Origin: Natronococcus amylolyticus DSM 10524
GTDB taxonomy: Archaea > Halobacteriota > Halobacteria > Halobacteriales > Natrialbaceae
Assembly: GCF_000337675.1 (NCBI RefSeq)
Contig: NZ_AOIB01000014.1
Location: 56,942 to 120,941, forward strand
DNA length: 64,000 nucleotides
Reading direction: 5' to 3'
The translations under genes and the position numbers were made by a program. Below, piece by piece: positions 43,815 through 52,573 of this stretch (position 1 is the stretch's first letter; every line of letters starts with the position of its first letter). The notes under the pieces are model-generated. The model was not told where the DNA came from. It made no database searches and was given only the letters and a program-made list of their open reading frames with translations.

Positions 43815-44690
43815 ATGACACGAAACAGATCGCGTCGAGCAGTGCTAGCGGGAACGGGCGCCGCGGTCGCCGGACTCGCAGGGATCGGATCCCAGGCGGC
43901 CGCCGACGGACACGACGTGCCGGTCGTCATCGGGTCGGTGACGCCCGAGCAGGACCTTATCGTCCTGCGCAACGAGGGGGAGTCGACCGTCGATCTTTCC
44001 GGCTACATCGTCGACTGGCTGTACAACAATCCGGACTACGACCAGTCCGACTCGCTGCCGAGCGGAACCGAGATCGCGGCGGGAGGAGAGCTTCGCATCA
44101 CCTCCGGATACTACGACACCGACGCCGACGTCACCTACGACTACGAGGCCGGACGGATCGACAACGAGGGCACGAACGTGATCGCCCTGTACACGCCGAG
44201 TCGGTCCAACGCAGTCTCGGTCTACGACACCTCGACGGGTGAAACGGAACCCGGCGATCCCGTCGACGACCCGGAGGACGAGGAGGGCGAAGACGAGGAG
44301 CCGGAGGACGAGGAAACTGAAGACGAAGAGCCCGAAGACGGTGAGGAAGAGCCTGACGAGCCGGAGCCCGAGGACGGAGAACGCGAAGACGAGGGGGAGG
44401 AAACTGAGGAGAAGCCGGACGAGTCGGAGCCTGAGGCCGAGGAAGAGGAGACGGCCGAACGGAAGGAAGACGACTGCCCCGAGGGGGAAGCTGAAAAAGA
44501 GGAGCCCGAAGAGGACGATTGCCCCGAAGAAGAGAAGGAGAAGAAAGATTCCGAAGACGACGACTGCCCGGAGGAAGAGGAGGAGCCCAAGCCCGAGAAC
44601 GACGACTGTCCCGACGAAGAAGCGGCGGAGCGATCCGAAAAGGGGGAGACAAAGACGGACGAATCGGAGCGCACGGAAGACGACTGCTAA
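43815..44690 (+). CDS. Tat-exported lamin-tail-like protein with Cys-punctuated acidic tail
   Basis: A 291-aa predicted secreted protein. The Tat signal TRNRSRRAVLAGTGAAVAGLAG is cleaved near residue 30. A lamin-tail (LTD) beta-sandwich follows at about 35-135, with DLIVLRNEGESTVDLSGYIVDW and LPSGTEIAAGGELRI. From about residue 140 the tail is almost only Glu, Asp, Pro, Lys and Ser. It contains five evenly placed cysteines, four in the motif DDCP(E/D) and the last at the very C-terminus, at spacings of 15, 15, 14 and 26 residues. No anchor helix is seen. LTD domains often accompany nucleases or surface proteins; no catalytic domain is present here. Confidence 0.85.
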   Translation: MTRNRSRRAVLAGTGAAVAGLAGIGSQAAADGHDVPVVIGSVTPEQDLIVLRNEGESTVDLSGYIVDWLYNNPDYDQSDSLPSGTEIAAGGELRITSGYYDTDADVTYDYEAGRIDNEGTNVIALYTPSRSNAVSVYDTSTGETEPGDPVDDPEDEEGEDEEPEDEETEDEEPEDGEEEPDEPEPEDGEREDEGEETEEKPDESEPEAEEEETAERKEDDCPEGEAEKEEPEEDDCPEEEKEKKDSEDDDCPEEEEEPKPENDDCPDEEAAERSEKGETKTDESERTEDDC

Positions 44691-44759
44691 CCAGTAACCG
44701 GGTAGCGCGATTCGTACCCGGGCCGTAATTTCTTGTAACGAGAACGGCTCGAGCGGGAG

Positions 44760-47700
44760 CTACCGAAGCGCGGCGTCGACGAGCTGGATCGGCGTCGGGG
44801 GCTCCTCCGTGTCTCCGTCGCGGTTCTGCAGCTGGGTCCGACACGAGGCGCCAGGGGCGACAACCCGCTCCCCGGGACTCGAGTCGACCTGGTCGTAGAG
44901 GATCGAGGCGATCGCGTCACTCATCGAGCCGTGTTCGGCCTCGTACCCGAAGCTGCCGGCCATGCCACAGCAGCCCGAGTCGAGAGGGTCGACAGCGTAG
45001 CCGGCCCGCCGGAGGACGCCGACGGCGTGGTGGTCCTTTGCCGTCGCCTTCTGGTGGCAGTGACCGTGGTAGGTCAGTGACTCCTCGGGCGCGTCGAACG
45101 CGAGGCGTTCGTCGAGTCGGAACGCATCGATGTACTCACAGATTCCGTAGCTCGCCTCCGCCAGGGTCCGAGCCTCCTCGTCGGAGAGCAGGTCGAGGTA
45201 GTCCGACTGGAGCATCACCGCGTCGGAGGGTTCGATCACGACCACGTCCCACCCTTCCTCGGCCAGCGGGGCGAGCGCCCGGACGTTCTCGCGAGCGGTC
45301 TCGCCGGCCTGCTCGAGAAAGCCCTTCGAGAACGCGGGTCGGCCCGTGTCGTCCAGGTCGTCGGGCACCCTGACGGGGACGCCCGCGGCCTCGAGGACGC
45401 GCACGGCAGCCTTCCCCGCCTCGGGGTGGCTGTAGTTGGTGTAGGTGTCGGGGTAGACGATCGCCTTCCGATCGGCGCCGCGCTCGGGAACGCGCGAGCC
45501 ACCTCGCTCCTCGAACCAGTCCCGAAACGTCATCGGCTGGAACGACGGCAGCGGTCGGCTCGAGTCGATCCCGATCGTCGCCTCGAGCAGCTTGCGGGCA
45601 CCGGGGAGCTTCGGGGCAGCGCTCGAGAGCAGCGGGAACTTCGACCCCCACTTCGAGAGGGTCGAAACGTTCGCGAAGAGCCGATCCCGCAGCGACGAGC
45701 CGTTTCGCTCGTGGTACTCGTGAGTGACCTCGGCCTTGAGCTTCGCCATGTCGACCTCGCTCGGACAGTCGATCGCACAGCCCTTGCAGCCGATACAGAG
45801 GTCCATCACCTCCTCGACGAACTCGTCGGAAAAGGCCTCACCGGGCTCGAGGTCGCCGCTCATCGCCTGCCGGAGCGCGTTCGCCCGGCCGCGGGTGCTC
45901 GTGATCTCCTCCTCGCTCGCCCGGAACGTCGGACACATCACGCCACCCGTCGTCGACTGCTCGCCCCGACAGCCGCCACAGCCGTGACAGAGTTCGACCA
46001 TCCCCTGAAAGCCGTTGTCGTTGTCCCACTCGAGGGTGGGGTCGAAGCCGGGTTCGAACTCGTAGTCGGGGCCGAAGCGGTGGTGCTCGGTCATCTCCGT
46101 GGGATCGTCGTCGCGGAAGACGACCTGGCCGGGATTCAGGAGCCAGTCGGGGTCGAACGCCGTCTTCAGCTCCTGGAAGGTCTCCCACAGCTCCTCGCCG
46201 TACAGCTTGCGGTTCCACTGGGTTCGCGCGCGGCCGTCGCCGTGCTCGCCCGAGACCGAGCCGTCGTACTCGACGACCAGGTCCGTCACCGCGTCGGCGA
46301 TCGATCCCATCTCCTCGAGGCCCGCCTCGGTCTTCGTGTCGATCAGGGGTCGGATATGCAAAACGCCGGGTCCCGCGTGGGCGTAGAAGCTGGCGTAGGT
46401 GTCGTGATCCTCGAGTACTTCCTGGAAGTCCGCGACGAACGCCGGGAGGTTCTCCGGCGGGATGGCGGTGTCCTCGAGGAAGGCGATGTGTTTCTCGTCG
46501 GTCGTCCGCGAGAGCAGGATCGGGAGTCCCGACTTTCGTAGCTTCCAGATTTGGCTCCGGCTCTCGGCGTCGTGGGCCTCGATCGCGTCGAAGGCTCGGA
46601 CCTCCTCGTCGGCGACGACCCGCTCTTCGGGTGGGTCTACCTCGCCGACGGGATCCACTGACGGACAGCGGTCCGCGAGCAGGTTCGCGACTCGTCGTTT
46701 TCCGTCGGCGTCGTTCTCGGCGTAAAACTCGACGATGAGGACGGCGCCGGTCCCCTCGGGTAGCATCTCCGTGACGGACGCGAACTCGGCGGTGTCCCGC
46801 GCGAGGTCGATCAGTACGTCGTCGATGACCTCGACCGCGGCCGCGTCGTGGTCGACAATCGCCGCCACGTCGTCCATCGCGTCGAGGACGGTGTCGTAGG
46901 CGAGCAGCGTCATGCTCTTCTCGGCGGGGATCGGCTCGAGCGAGACGGTCGCCTCGGTGACGATCGCGAGGGTCCCCTCGCTGCCACAGAGGAGCTTCGC
47001 GAGGTTGACCGTCCCGCCCTCGGCGTCGGGCTCGCCCACCCCGCGCTCGGCTCCGCGGGCGTCCTCGACGAGCCAGTCCAAGTTGTACCCCGAAACGTTG
47101 CGCTTGAGATCGGGGTACGTTTCTGCGATCAGGTCGCCTCGCTCCTCGAGGATCCGCGCGACTTCGGCGTAGATCGCCGACTCGAGGTCGTCGCCGGCGG
47201 CGAGCTCGGGCAGGTCCTCTACGGCGACCTCGCCGAACCGCGTTCGGGTGCCGTCCGCGAGGACGACCTCCACTTCCTCGACGTAGGCGTCGGTCTTGCC
47301 GTACTGCAGGGAGTGGGCGCCCGTCGAGTTGTTCCCGATCGCGCCGCCGAGGGCGCTCTTGTCGCCCCAGGCGGGGTCGGGCGCGAACTTCAGTCCGTGG
47401 GGCTCGAGGGTCTCGTTCAGGGTCTCGAGGTAGATTCCGGGCTGGGCGGTCGCCCGACGTGCGTCGGGGTCGACGTCGACGACGCCGTCCATAGACAGCG
47501 TGAAATCCAGGACGACGGCCTCGTTGACCGTCTGGCCGGCGAGGCTCGTCCCGCCGCCCCGCGGCAGTACCGGGATCCCCCGTTCGGCGCAGTACTCGAC
47601 GGTCGCGGCGACGTCGTCGGCCGACAGCGGGAAGACGACGGCGACGGGCGTCACCTCGTAGATGCTCGCGTCGGTCGCGTACAGCTCCCGCGAGTACGAG

Positions 47701-47837
47701 TCCGCGCGGACGTCGCCGTCGATCAGCCCGCCGATGTCCTCGACCAGCGCCGGCCGATCGACGTCGTCGCTCCGGTAGTCGTAGTCGGCTCTGGGATTGT
47801 CGGCCGGGTCGGATCGGGAGGGTGGCGTCGTAGTCAT
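44760..47837 (-). CDS. Fused FAD/iron-sulfur 2-hydroxyacid dehydrogenase (GlcD-GlcF or D-lactate dehydrogenase type)
   Basis: A 1025-aa protein joining two subunits. The N-terminal half is GlcD-like: the FAD_binding_4 loop PVLPRGGGTSLAGQTVN near residue 90, ASVTEM and related parts, and the FAD-oxidase C domain (about 290-570). The C-terminal half is GlcF-like: 4Fe-4S motifs CHGCGGCRG and CIGCKGCAIDCPSEVDMAK, then CCG-domain motifs GHCHQKATA and SGCCGMAGSFG. The likely reaction is oxidation of D-lactate or glycolate with electrons passed to quinone. It is divergent from the Lut-like genes, so a role in lactate use is likely. Confidence 0.95.
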   Translation of the reverse strand: MTTTPPSRSDPADNPRADYDYRSDDVDRPALVEDIGGLIDGDVRADSYSRELYATDASIYEVTPVAVVFPLSADDVAATVEYCAERGIPVLPRGGGTSLAGQTVNEAVVLDFTLSMDGVVDVDPDARRATAQPGIYLETLNETLEPHGLKFAPDPAWGDKSALGGAIGNNSTGAHSLQYGKTDAYVEEVEVVLADGTRTRFGEVAVEDLPELAAGDDLESAIYAEVARILEERGDLIAETYPDLKRNVSGYNLDWLVEDARGAERGVGEPDAEGGTVNLAKLLCGSEGTLAIVTEATVSLEPIPAEKSMTLLAYDTVLDAMDDVAAIVDHDAAAVEVIDDVLIDLARDTAEFASVTEMLPEGTGAVLIVEFYAENDADGKRRVANLLADRCPSVDPVGEVDPPEERVVADEEVRAFDAIEAHDAESRSQIWKLRKSGLPILLSRTTDEKHIAFLEDTAIPPENLPAFVADFQEVLEDHDTYASFYAHAGPGVLHIRPLIDTKTEAGLEEMGSIADAVTDLVVEYDGSVSGEHGDGRARTQWNRKLYGEELWETFQELKTAFDPDWLLNPGQVVFRDDDPTEMTEHHRFGPDYEFEPGFDPTLEWDNDNGFQGMVELCHGCGGCRGEQSTTGGVMCPTFRASEEEITSTRGRANALRQAMSGDLEPGEAFSDEFVEEVMDLCIGCKGCAIDCPSEVDMAKLKAEVTHEYHERNGSSLRDRLFANVSTLSKWGSKFPLLSSAAPKLPGARKLLEATIGIDSSRPLPSFQPMTFRDWFEERGGSRVPERGADRKAIVYPDTYTNYSHPEAGKAAVRVLEAAGVPVRVPDDLDDTGRPAFSKGFLEQAGETARENVRALAPLAEEGWDVVVIEPSDAVMLQSDYLDLLSDEEARTLAEASYGICEYIDAFRLDERLAFDAPEESLTYHGHCHQKATAKDHHAVGVLRRAGYAVDPLDSGCCGMAGSFGYEAEHGSMSDAIASILYDQVDSSPGERVVAPGASCRTQLQNRDGDTEEPPTPIQLVDAALR

Positions 47838-48137
47838 GGGAACGATCGGTGTTCGCCCGCGGTGAAAGTTCCTGTCGCGATACTTGAACGACCGCCGAGA
47901 ACCGAAGGGGGACGGTCACTGCCGCGCTCGAGGGAGAATCGAACGGCCATTATCCGACCATGAGTGGACCCCACATATAGTTGCTGGGCTAGAGGACGGT
48001 TTTCGTCACAGCCCCTCGCGGTCGACCCGCGAACCGACCCCTCGACGGCACCGGGGAGTCGCTCCCAGTGAGTGAGACAGCCACTCGAGGGAACGGGTTG
48101 CACAACAGTAATGTGGATCGGGTCGCAGGGTCGAGAT

Positions 48138-48659
48138 ATGAGTACCGAATCAGGGTCGCTTCGACGGCGGTTTCAGGATTCCCTCGCCGACCTCGAGGTC
48201 GGAGTGAGCCGAACCGAGCCCGCCTCGTTCGAGGCGACGCTCGAGGACGTCGTCGACGACCCCGTCGTGGGAACCCCCCTCCCGTTCGACGGCGTCTCGC
48301 TGCCGGCGTGGGTCGACGAGGAACCGTCGCCGCGGACGCTCGAGGCGGCGACGACGGGCGTCACCGCCGCCTCGTTCGGGATCGCCGACTACGGCAGCGT
48401 CGTCCTGCCCTCGACCGAGGACGGCGCCGAGCAGGTGAGCCTCTTCCCGGACCTCCACGTCGCCGTCCTCCGGGAGGCGGATCTGGTCCCCGACATGCCG
48501 ACGGCGATCGACTGTCTCGGGCCGACGCTTCGCGACGGGGAGAGTGCGATCCTCGCGACGGGTCCGAGCGCGACCGCCGACATGGGGTCGCTCGTGAAGG
48601 GCGCCCACGGGCCGAAGGACGTCCACGTCGTCCTGCTCGAGGAGGGAACCGATGAGTAA
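48138..48659 (+). CDS. LutC-like LUD domain protein
   Basis: A 173-aa LUD-domain protein like LutC/YkgG of the lactate utilisation complex. Recognisable parts are TGVTAASFGIADYGSVVLPS, the LHVAVLREADLVPDMP segment and the end TADMGSLVKGAHGPKDVHVVLLE. The ATG at 48138 lies after an AT-poor leader and is preferred over 48072. Its final codons overlap the next gene by 8 bp, indicating translational coupling. Its exact job in the complex is not established in any organism I know. Confidence 0.92.
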   Translation: MSTESGSLRRRFQDSLADLEVGVSRTEPASFEATLEDVVDDPVVGTPLPFDGVSLPAWVDEEPSPRTLEAATTGVTAASFGIADYGSVVLPSTEDGAEQVSLFPDLHVAVLREADLVPDMPTAIDCLGPTLRDGESAILATGPSATADMGSLVKGAHGPKDVHVVLLEEGTDE

Positions 48660-50871
48660 GTCCGACGACCGACAGGCGAAGGCGGCCCGGATTCGCCACC
48701 TCCTCGAGACCGAGGGCGACGCCGTCGAGGCCAACACCGCCGGCTTCAACCGGGGACGGTACGAGGCCGTCGCCGATCTCGAGGCCTACGAGGAGCTGAA
48801 AGGTGAGGCCCGGGCGATCAAGGAGGACGCGATCGAGCGCCTGCCGGAGCTGCTCGAGCAGGTGACCGAAACCGTCGAGGCAAACGGCGGGACGGTCTAC
48901 CTCGCCGAGGACGCGGCCGACGCCAACCGCTACATCCGGGAGGTCGCCGCGGAGAAGGAGGCCGACCGCGTCGTCAAGTCGAAGTCGATGACCAGCGAGG
49001 AACTCGAGGTCAACGAGGCCCTCGAGGGCGACGGCGTCGACGTCGTCGAGACCGACCTCGGCGAGTGGGTGTTACAGGTCGCCGACGAGACCCCCTCCCA
49101 CATCGTCGCGCCGGCGATCCACCGCTCGCGCGCCGAGATCGCCCGGCTGTTCAACGAGCGGTTCGACCTCGAGGAACCGCTCGAGACCGCCGAGGAGCTG
49201 ACGATGTTCGCCCGGGAGCGACTCGGCGAGCAGATCCGCGGGGCCGACGTCGGGATGACAGGCGCGAACTTCATCACGGCCGACTCGGGGACGATCATGC
49301 TCGTCACCAGCGAGGGCAACGCCCGCAAGACGGCCGTCGTTCCCGACACCCACGTCGCCGTCGCGGGCGTCGAGAAGGTCGTCCCCTCGGTCGAGGACCT
49401 CTCGCCGTTTATCGAGCTGATCGGTCGGTCGGGCACTGGCCAGGACATCACCTCCTACATCTCCCTGCTGACGCCGCCAGTGGAGTCGCCGACCGTCGAT
49501 ATCGACGAGCCCGACGTCGCCTTCGCCGACCGCGAGGACGACCGCGACTTCCACCTCGTGTTGATCGACAACGGCCGTACGGCGATGCGCGAGGACGACC
49601 AACTCCGCGAGACGCTGTACTGCATTCGGTGTTCGGCGTGTGCGAACTCCTGTGCGAACTTCCAGTCGGTCGGCGGCCACGCCTTCGGCGGGGAGACCTA
49701 CTCGGGCGGGATCGCGACGGGCTGGGAGGCCGGCGTCCACGGCGCCGACAGCGTCGCCGAGTTCAACGATCTCTGTACGGGCTGTTCGCGCTGCGTCAAC
49801 GCCTGTCCGGTCGAGATCGACATCCCCTGGATCAATACGGTGGTTCGGGACCGGCTCAACCGCGGGGGCGACCCAGGTCGATTTGAGTTCCTCTACGACG
49901 AGCTCGTCCCCGACGAGGAGCCGAGCGGACTCGACCTCCAGAAGCGACTGTTCGGCAACTACGAGACGCTCGCGAAGCTCGGCAGCGCGACCGCACCGCT
50001 GTCGAACCGGGTGGCTGAACTCGGGCCGGTTCGGTCGCTGCTCGAGCGGTCCGTCGGCGTCGACAGCCGGCGCCCGCTGCCGTCGTTCGAGCGCGAGACG
50101 CTCCGTGAGTGGTACGACGAGCGAGGCCCCCGAGTCGCGGCGAGCGAGGCCGATCGCGAGGTCGTCCTCTACCCCGACACGTACACGAACTACGTCGACG
50201 TCGATCGCGGGAAGGCCGCAGTCAGGGTACTCGAAGCGCTCGACGTCCGCGTTACGATTCCCGACGTCGGCGAGAGCGGGCGGGCGCCGCTCTCCCAGGG
50301 GATGATCGCGACCGCCGACGAGCAGGCCAGCGAGGTGTACGCGGCGCTGGCCGAACACCTCGACGCGGGCCGGGACGTCGTCGTCGTCGAACCCTCGGAC
50401 CTGGCGATGTTCCATCGGGAGTACGAGAAGCTGCTTCCGGAGCGCTCGTTCGAACGGCTCCGGGACGGGAGCTACGAGATCCTCGAGTACGTCTACGGCT
50501 GCCTCGAGAACGGCGCCGATCCCACTGTCCTTCACGCGCCCGAGAAGCCGATCGCCTACCACAGCCACTGTCAGCAGCGAACGCTGGGACTCGAGGCGTA
50601 CACGACGGCCGTCCTCGAGGAGCTCGGCGCCGACGTCTTCGAGAGCGACGTCGAGTGTTGCGGGATGGCCGGTAGCTTCGGCTACAAGCAGGAGTACTAC
50701 GAGCTCAGCATGGACGTCGGCGACCGACTGCGCGACCAGTTCCAGAGCCCGACCGCCGAGGACCGACTGGTCCTCGCCAGCGGCACCTCCTGTGAGGATC
50801 AGCTCGACGACCTGCTCGAGCGCGAGGCGAGCCATCCGGTCGAAGCGATCGATCCAGGTGGTGGCGTCTAG
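48652..50871 (+). CDS. Fused LutB-LutA-like iron-sulfur protein
   Basis: A 739-aa protein. An N-terminal LUD domain (about 60-290, including SKSMTSEELEVNEAL and MTGANFITADSGTIMLV) is followed by two 4Fe-4S motifs, CIRCSACANSCANF and CTGCSRCVNACPV (about 320-385). These parts equal LutB. The C-terminal 300 residues have two CCG-domain motifs (SHCQQRTLG and VECCGMAGSFG) and equal LutA. In bacteria LutA, LutB and LutC are separate and oxidise L-lactate to pyruvate. The fusion suggests the same complex in two chains. Coupled to the LutC gene by an 8-bp overlap. Confidence 0.93.
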   Translation: MSKSDDRQAKAARIRHLLETEGDAVEANTAGFNRGRYEAVADLEAYEELKGEARAIKEDAIERLPELLEQVTETVEANGGTVYLAEDAADANRYIREVAAEKEADRVVKSKSMTSEELEVNEALEGDGVDVVETDLGEWVLQVADETPSHIVAPAIHRSRAEIARLFNERFDLEEPLETAEELTMFARERLGEQIRGADVGMTGANFITADSGTIMLVTSEGNARKTAVVPDTHVAVAGVEKVVPSVEDLSPFIELIGRSGTGQDITSYISLLTPPVESPTVDIDEPDVAFADREDDRDFHLVLIDNGRTAMREDDQLRETLYCIRCSACANSCANFQSVGGHAFGGETYSGGIATGWEAGVHGADSVAEFNDLCTGCSRCVNACPVEIDIPWINTVVRDRLNRGGDPGRFEFLYDELVPDEEPSGLDLQKRLFGNYETLAKLGSATAPLSNRVAELGPVRSLLERSVGVDSRRPLPSFERETLREWYDERGPRVAASEADREVVLYPDTYTNYVDVDRGKAAVRVLEALDVRVTIPDVGESGRAPLSQGMIATADEQASEVYAALAEHLDAGRDVVVVEPSDLAMFHREYEKLLPERSFERLRDGSYEILEYVYGCLENGADPTVLHAPEKPIAYHSHCQQRTLGLEAYTTAVLEELGADVFESDVECCGMAGSFGYKQEYYELSMDVGDRLRDQFQSPTAEDRLVLASGTSCEDQLDDLLEREASHPVEAIDPGGGV

Positions 50872-51229
50872 CCCTAATCTATCAGTCTCGGGATAATCAA
50901 TTGAAATTAACAGGTTCGATCGATCGCCGTCGGGGGAAGTGATTCCGTCGAGCCACTCCACGGGGGCAAACTTCAAACCAGATGTCGATTCGCCTACCGG
51001 TAGGCGGCCTCGGACAGGAGGTCTCTCTCCTCGAGCGATCGTCTTCCGGAGCGTACAAGACCGTATTCGAACGAGAGGAGGTCCGAACTAGTTGGTTAAT
51101 CTATTCTGATACTACACAGTTCCACTTCATATTGGTGTCAGTGTTTTCATCCGGACAGGAAGAGTCGAACACATTGCCGCGCGAAATGACCAGGTTTCGT
51201 CGACCGAACGCCTCCCGCCCCGGGAGCGA
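50872..51229. other. Intergenic region with a perfect 16-bp palindrome
   Basis: There are 358 bp between the Lut-like gene and the acyl-CoA dehydrogenase gene. An 86-codon frame starting at 50982 has no protein-like features beyond chance. The palindrome CGCCTACCGGTAGGCG (50991-51006) is perfect and could bind a dimeric regulator or be a processing hairpin. AT-rich patches at 51090-51150 lack a clear gene to serve. Confidence 0.4.
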
Positions 51230-52369
51230 CTACAGCAGTTGATCGGCGATGATGTTCTTCTGGATCTCGCTGGTTCCCTCGTAGATCTTCGTGATCCGGG
51301 CGTCGCGGTAGTACCGCTCGGCCGGGTAGTCGGTGACGTAGCCAGAGCCGCCGTGAACCTGGATCGCCTCGTCGGCGACGTCGACCGCGTGCTCGGAGGC
51401 GAACAGCTTCGCCATGCTCGAGAACCGGGCGGCGACCTCCTGGTTGCCCTGCTCGACCTGGGTCGCGGCGCGGTAGGTCAGCGAGCGAGCGGCCTCGACG
51501 TTCGTCGCCATCTCGGCAAGCTTGTGCTCGATCGCCTGGAACTCGCTGATCTTCTGGTCGAACTGCTCGCGCTCGGTGGCGTACTCGAGGGCCGAGTCGA
51601 GCGCTCCCTGGGCCGCGCCGACCGCCTGGGCGGCGACGCTGGTTCGTCCGGCGGCAAAGAACTCCATCAGCTGGTAGAAGCCCTTGTCGACCTCGCCGAT
51701 GACGTTCTCCATGGGGACGCGGACGTCGTCGACGATGACCTCCGCGAGGTCGGAGGCACGGATGCCGAGCTTGTTGTCGATCTTCTCGGTCTGAATCCCG
51801 TCAGAATCCATCTCGACGAGGAAGGCGGTAATACCGCGGTGGCCCTCGTCGGGGCTCGTCTTGGCCATCAGGACGCCGACGTCGGCGACGGTGCCGTTGG
51901 TGATCCACATCTTGTTCCCGTTCAGCACGTACTCGTCGCCGTCCTTCTCTGCGCGAGTCTCGATCCCGGCGACGTTCGAGCCGTGTGCGGGCTCGGAGAT
52001 CATCGAACACGACGCCGTCTCGCCGTTGGCGATCTTCGGCAGCCACTCCGACTTCATCCACTCGTCGCCGAACTCGAGGATCATGTTCGTCCCGAAGCCC
52101 GCGGAGCCGACTGCGGAGCCGATTCCCGGATCCGCGCGCCACAGCTCCTCGGTGACGATCGTCGAGGAGAGCTTGTCCATCCCCGCGCCGTCGTACTCGA
52201 GCGGAATTCCTGGCGCGACGAGATCGTACGTCGCCGCCTCCTTGCGGATCTCCTCGGGATACGTGCAGTTCCGGTCGTACTCCTCGGCGACCGGCTCGAT
52301 CTCGTTTTCGCCGAACTCGCGGACGGCCTCGCGGATCGCGCGGTGCTCGTCGGACAGGGCGAATGCCAT
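51230..52369 (-). CDS. Acyl-CoA dehydrogenase
   Basis: A 379-aa FAD flavoenzyme that dehydrogenates acyl-CoA at the alpha-beta bond, the first step of beta-oxidation. Recognised segments are EPAHGSNVAGIETRAEKDG, NKMWITNGTVADV, ASDLAEVIVDDVRVP and the catalytic-base region RITKIYEGTSEIQKNII (Glu in the position of the short- or medium-chain enzymes). Length and motifs are complete. An AT-rich stretch follows upstream of the ATG and separates it by 204 bp from the divergent acyl-CoA dehydrogenase gene. Confidence 0.96.
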   Translation of the reverse strand: MAFALSDEHRAIREAVREFGENEIEPVAEEYDRNCTYPEEIRKEAATYDLVAPGIPLEYDGAGMDKLSSTIVTEELWRADPGIGSAVGSAGFGTNMILEFGDEWMKSEWLPKIANGETASCSMISEPAHGSNVAGIETRAEKDGDEYVLNGNKMWITNGTVADVGVLMAKTSPDEGHRGITAFLVEMDSDGIQTEKIDNKLGIRASDLAEVIVDDVRVPMENVIGEVDKGFYQLMEFFAAGRTSVAAQAVGAAQGALDSALEYATEREQFDQKISEFQAIEHKLAEMATNVEAARSLTYRAATQVEQGNQEVAARFSSMAKLFASEHAVDVADEAIQVHGGSGYVTDYPAERYYRDARITKIYEGTSEIQKNIIADQLL

Positions 52370-52573
52370 ACCCGGATATCGGAACCTGCGTACAAAATAC
52401 CTTCGCCTCTGCTAAACATTGTAAGGTATTGTAAGATATATGGAATTAGTGTAAGGAGTTGTCAGCGAGAGGTTCGCTCGAGCAACCCTGTAGACTGAAC
52501 GGACGACCCCGATCGCGACGTGTGACAGAATGCGTACCACAATGCCTATTGGCTCGTTGGCGTACTATCCGGT

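Noticed and set aside
44222-44674. 150-codon Ser/Gly-rich minus-strand frame
   Set aside because: It is the antisense reading of Glu/Asp codons in the acidic tail of the lamin-tail protein.
50982-51242. 86-codon open frame after the Lut-like gene
   Set aside because: No recognisable domain, a composition unlike neighbouring genes, and an end overlapping the acyl-CoA dehydrogenase gene on the other strand.
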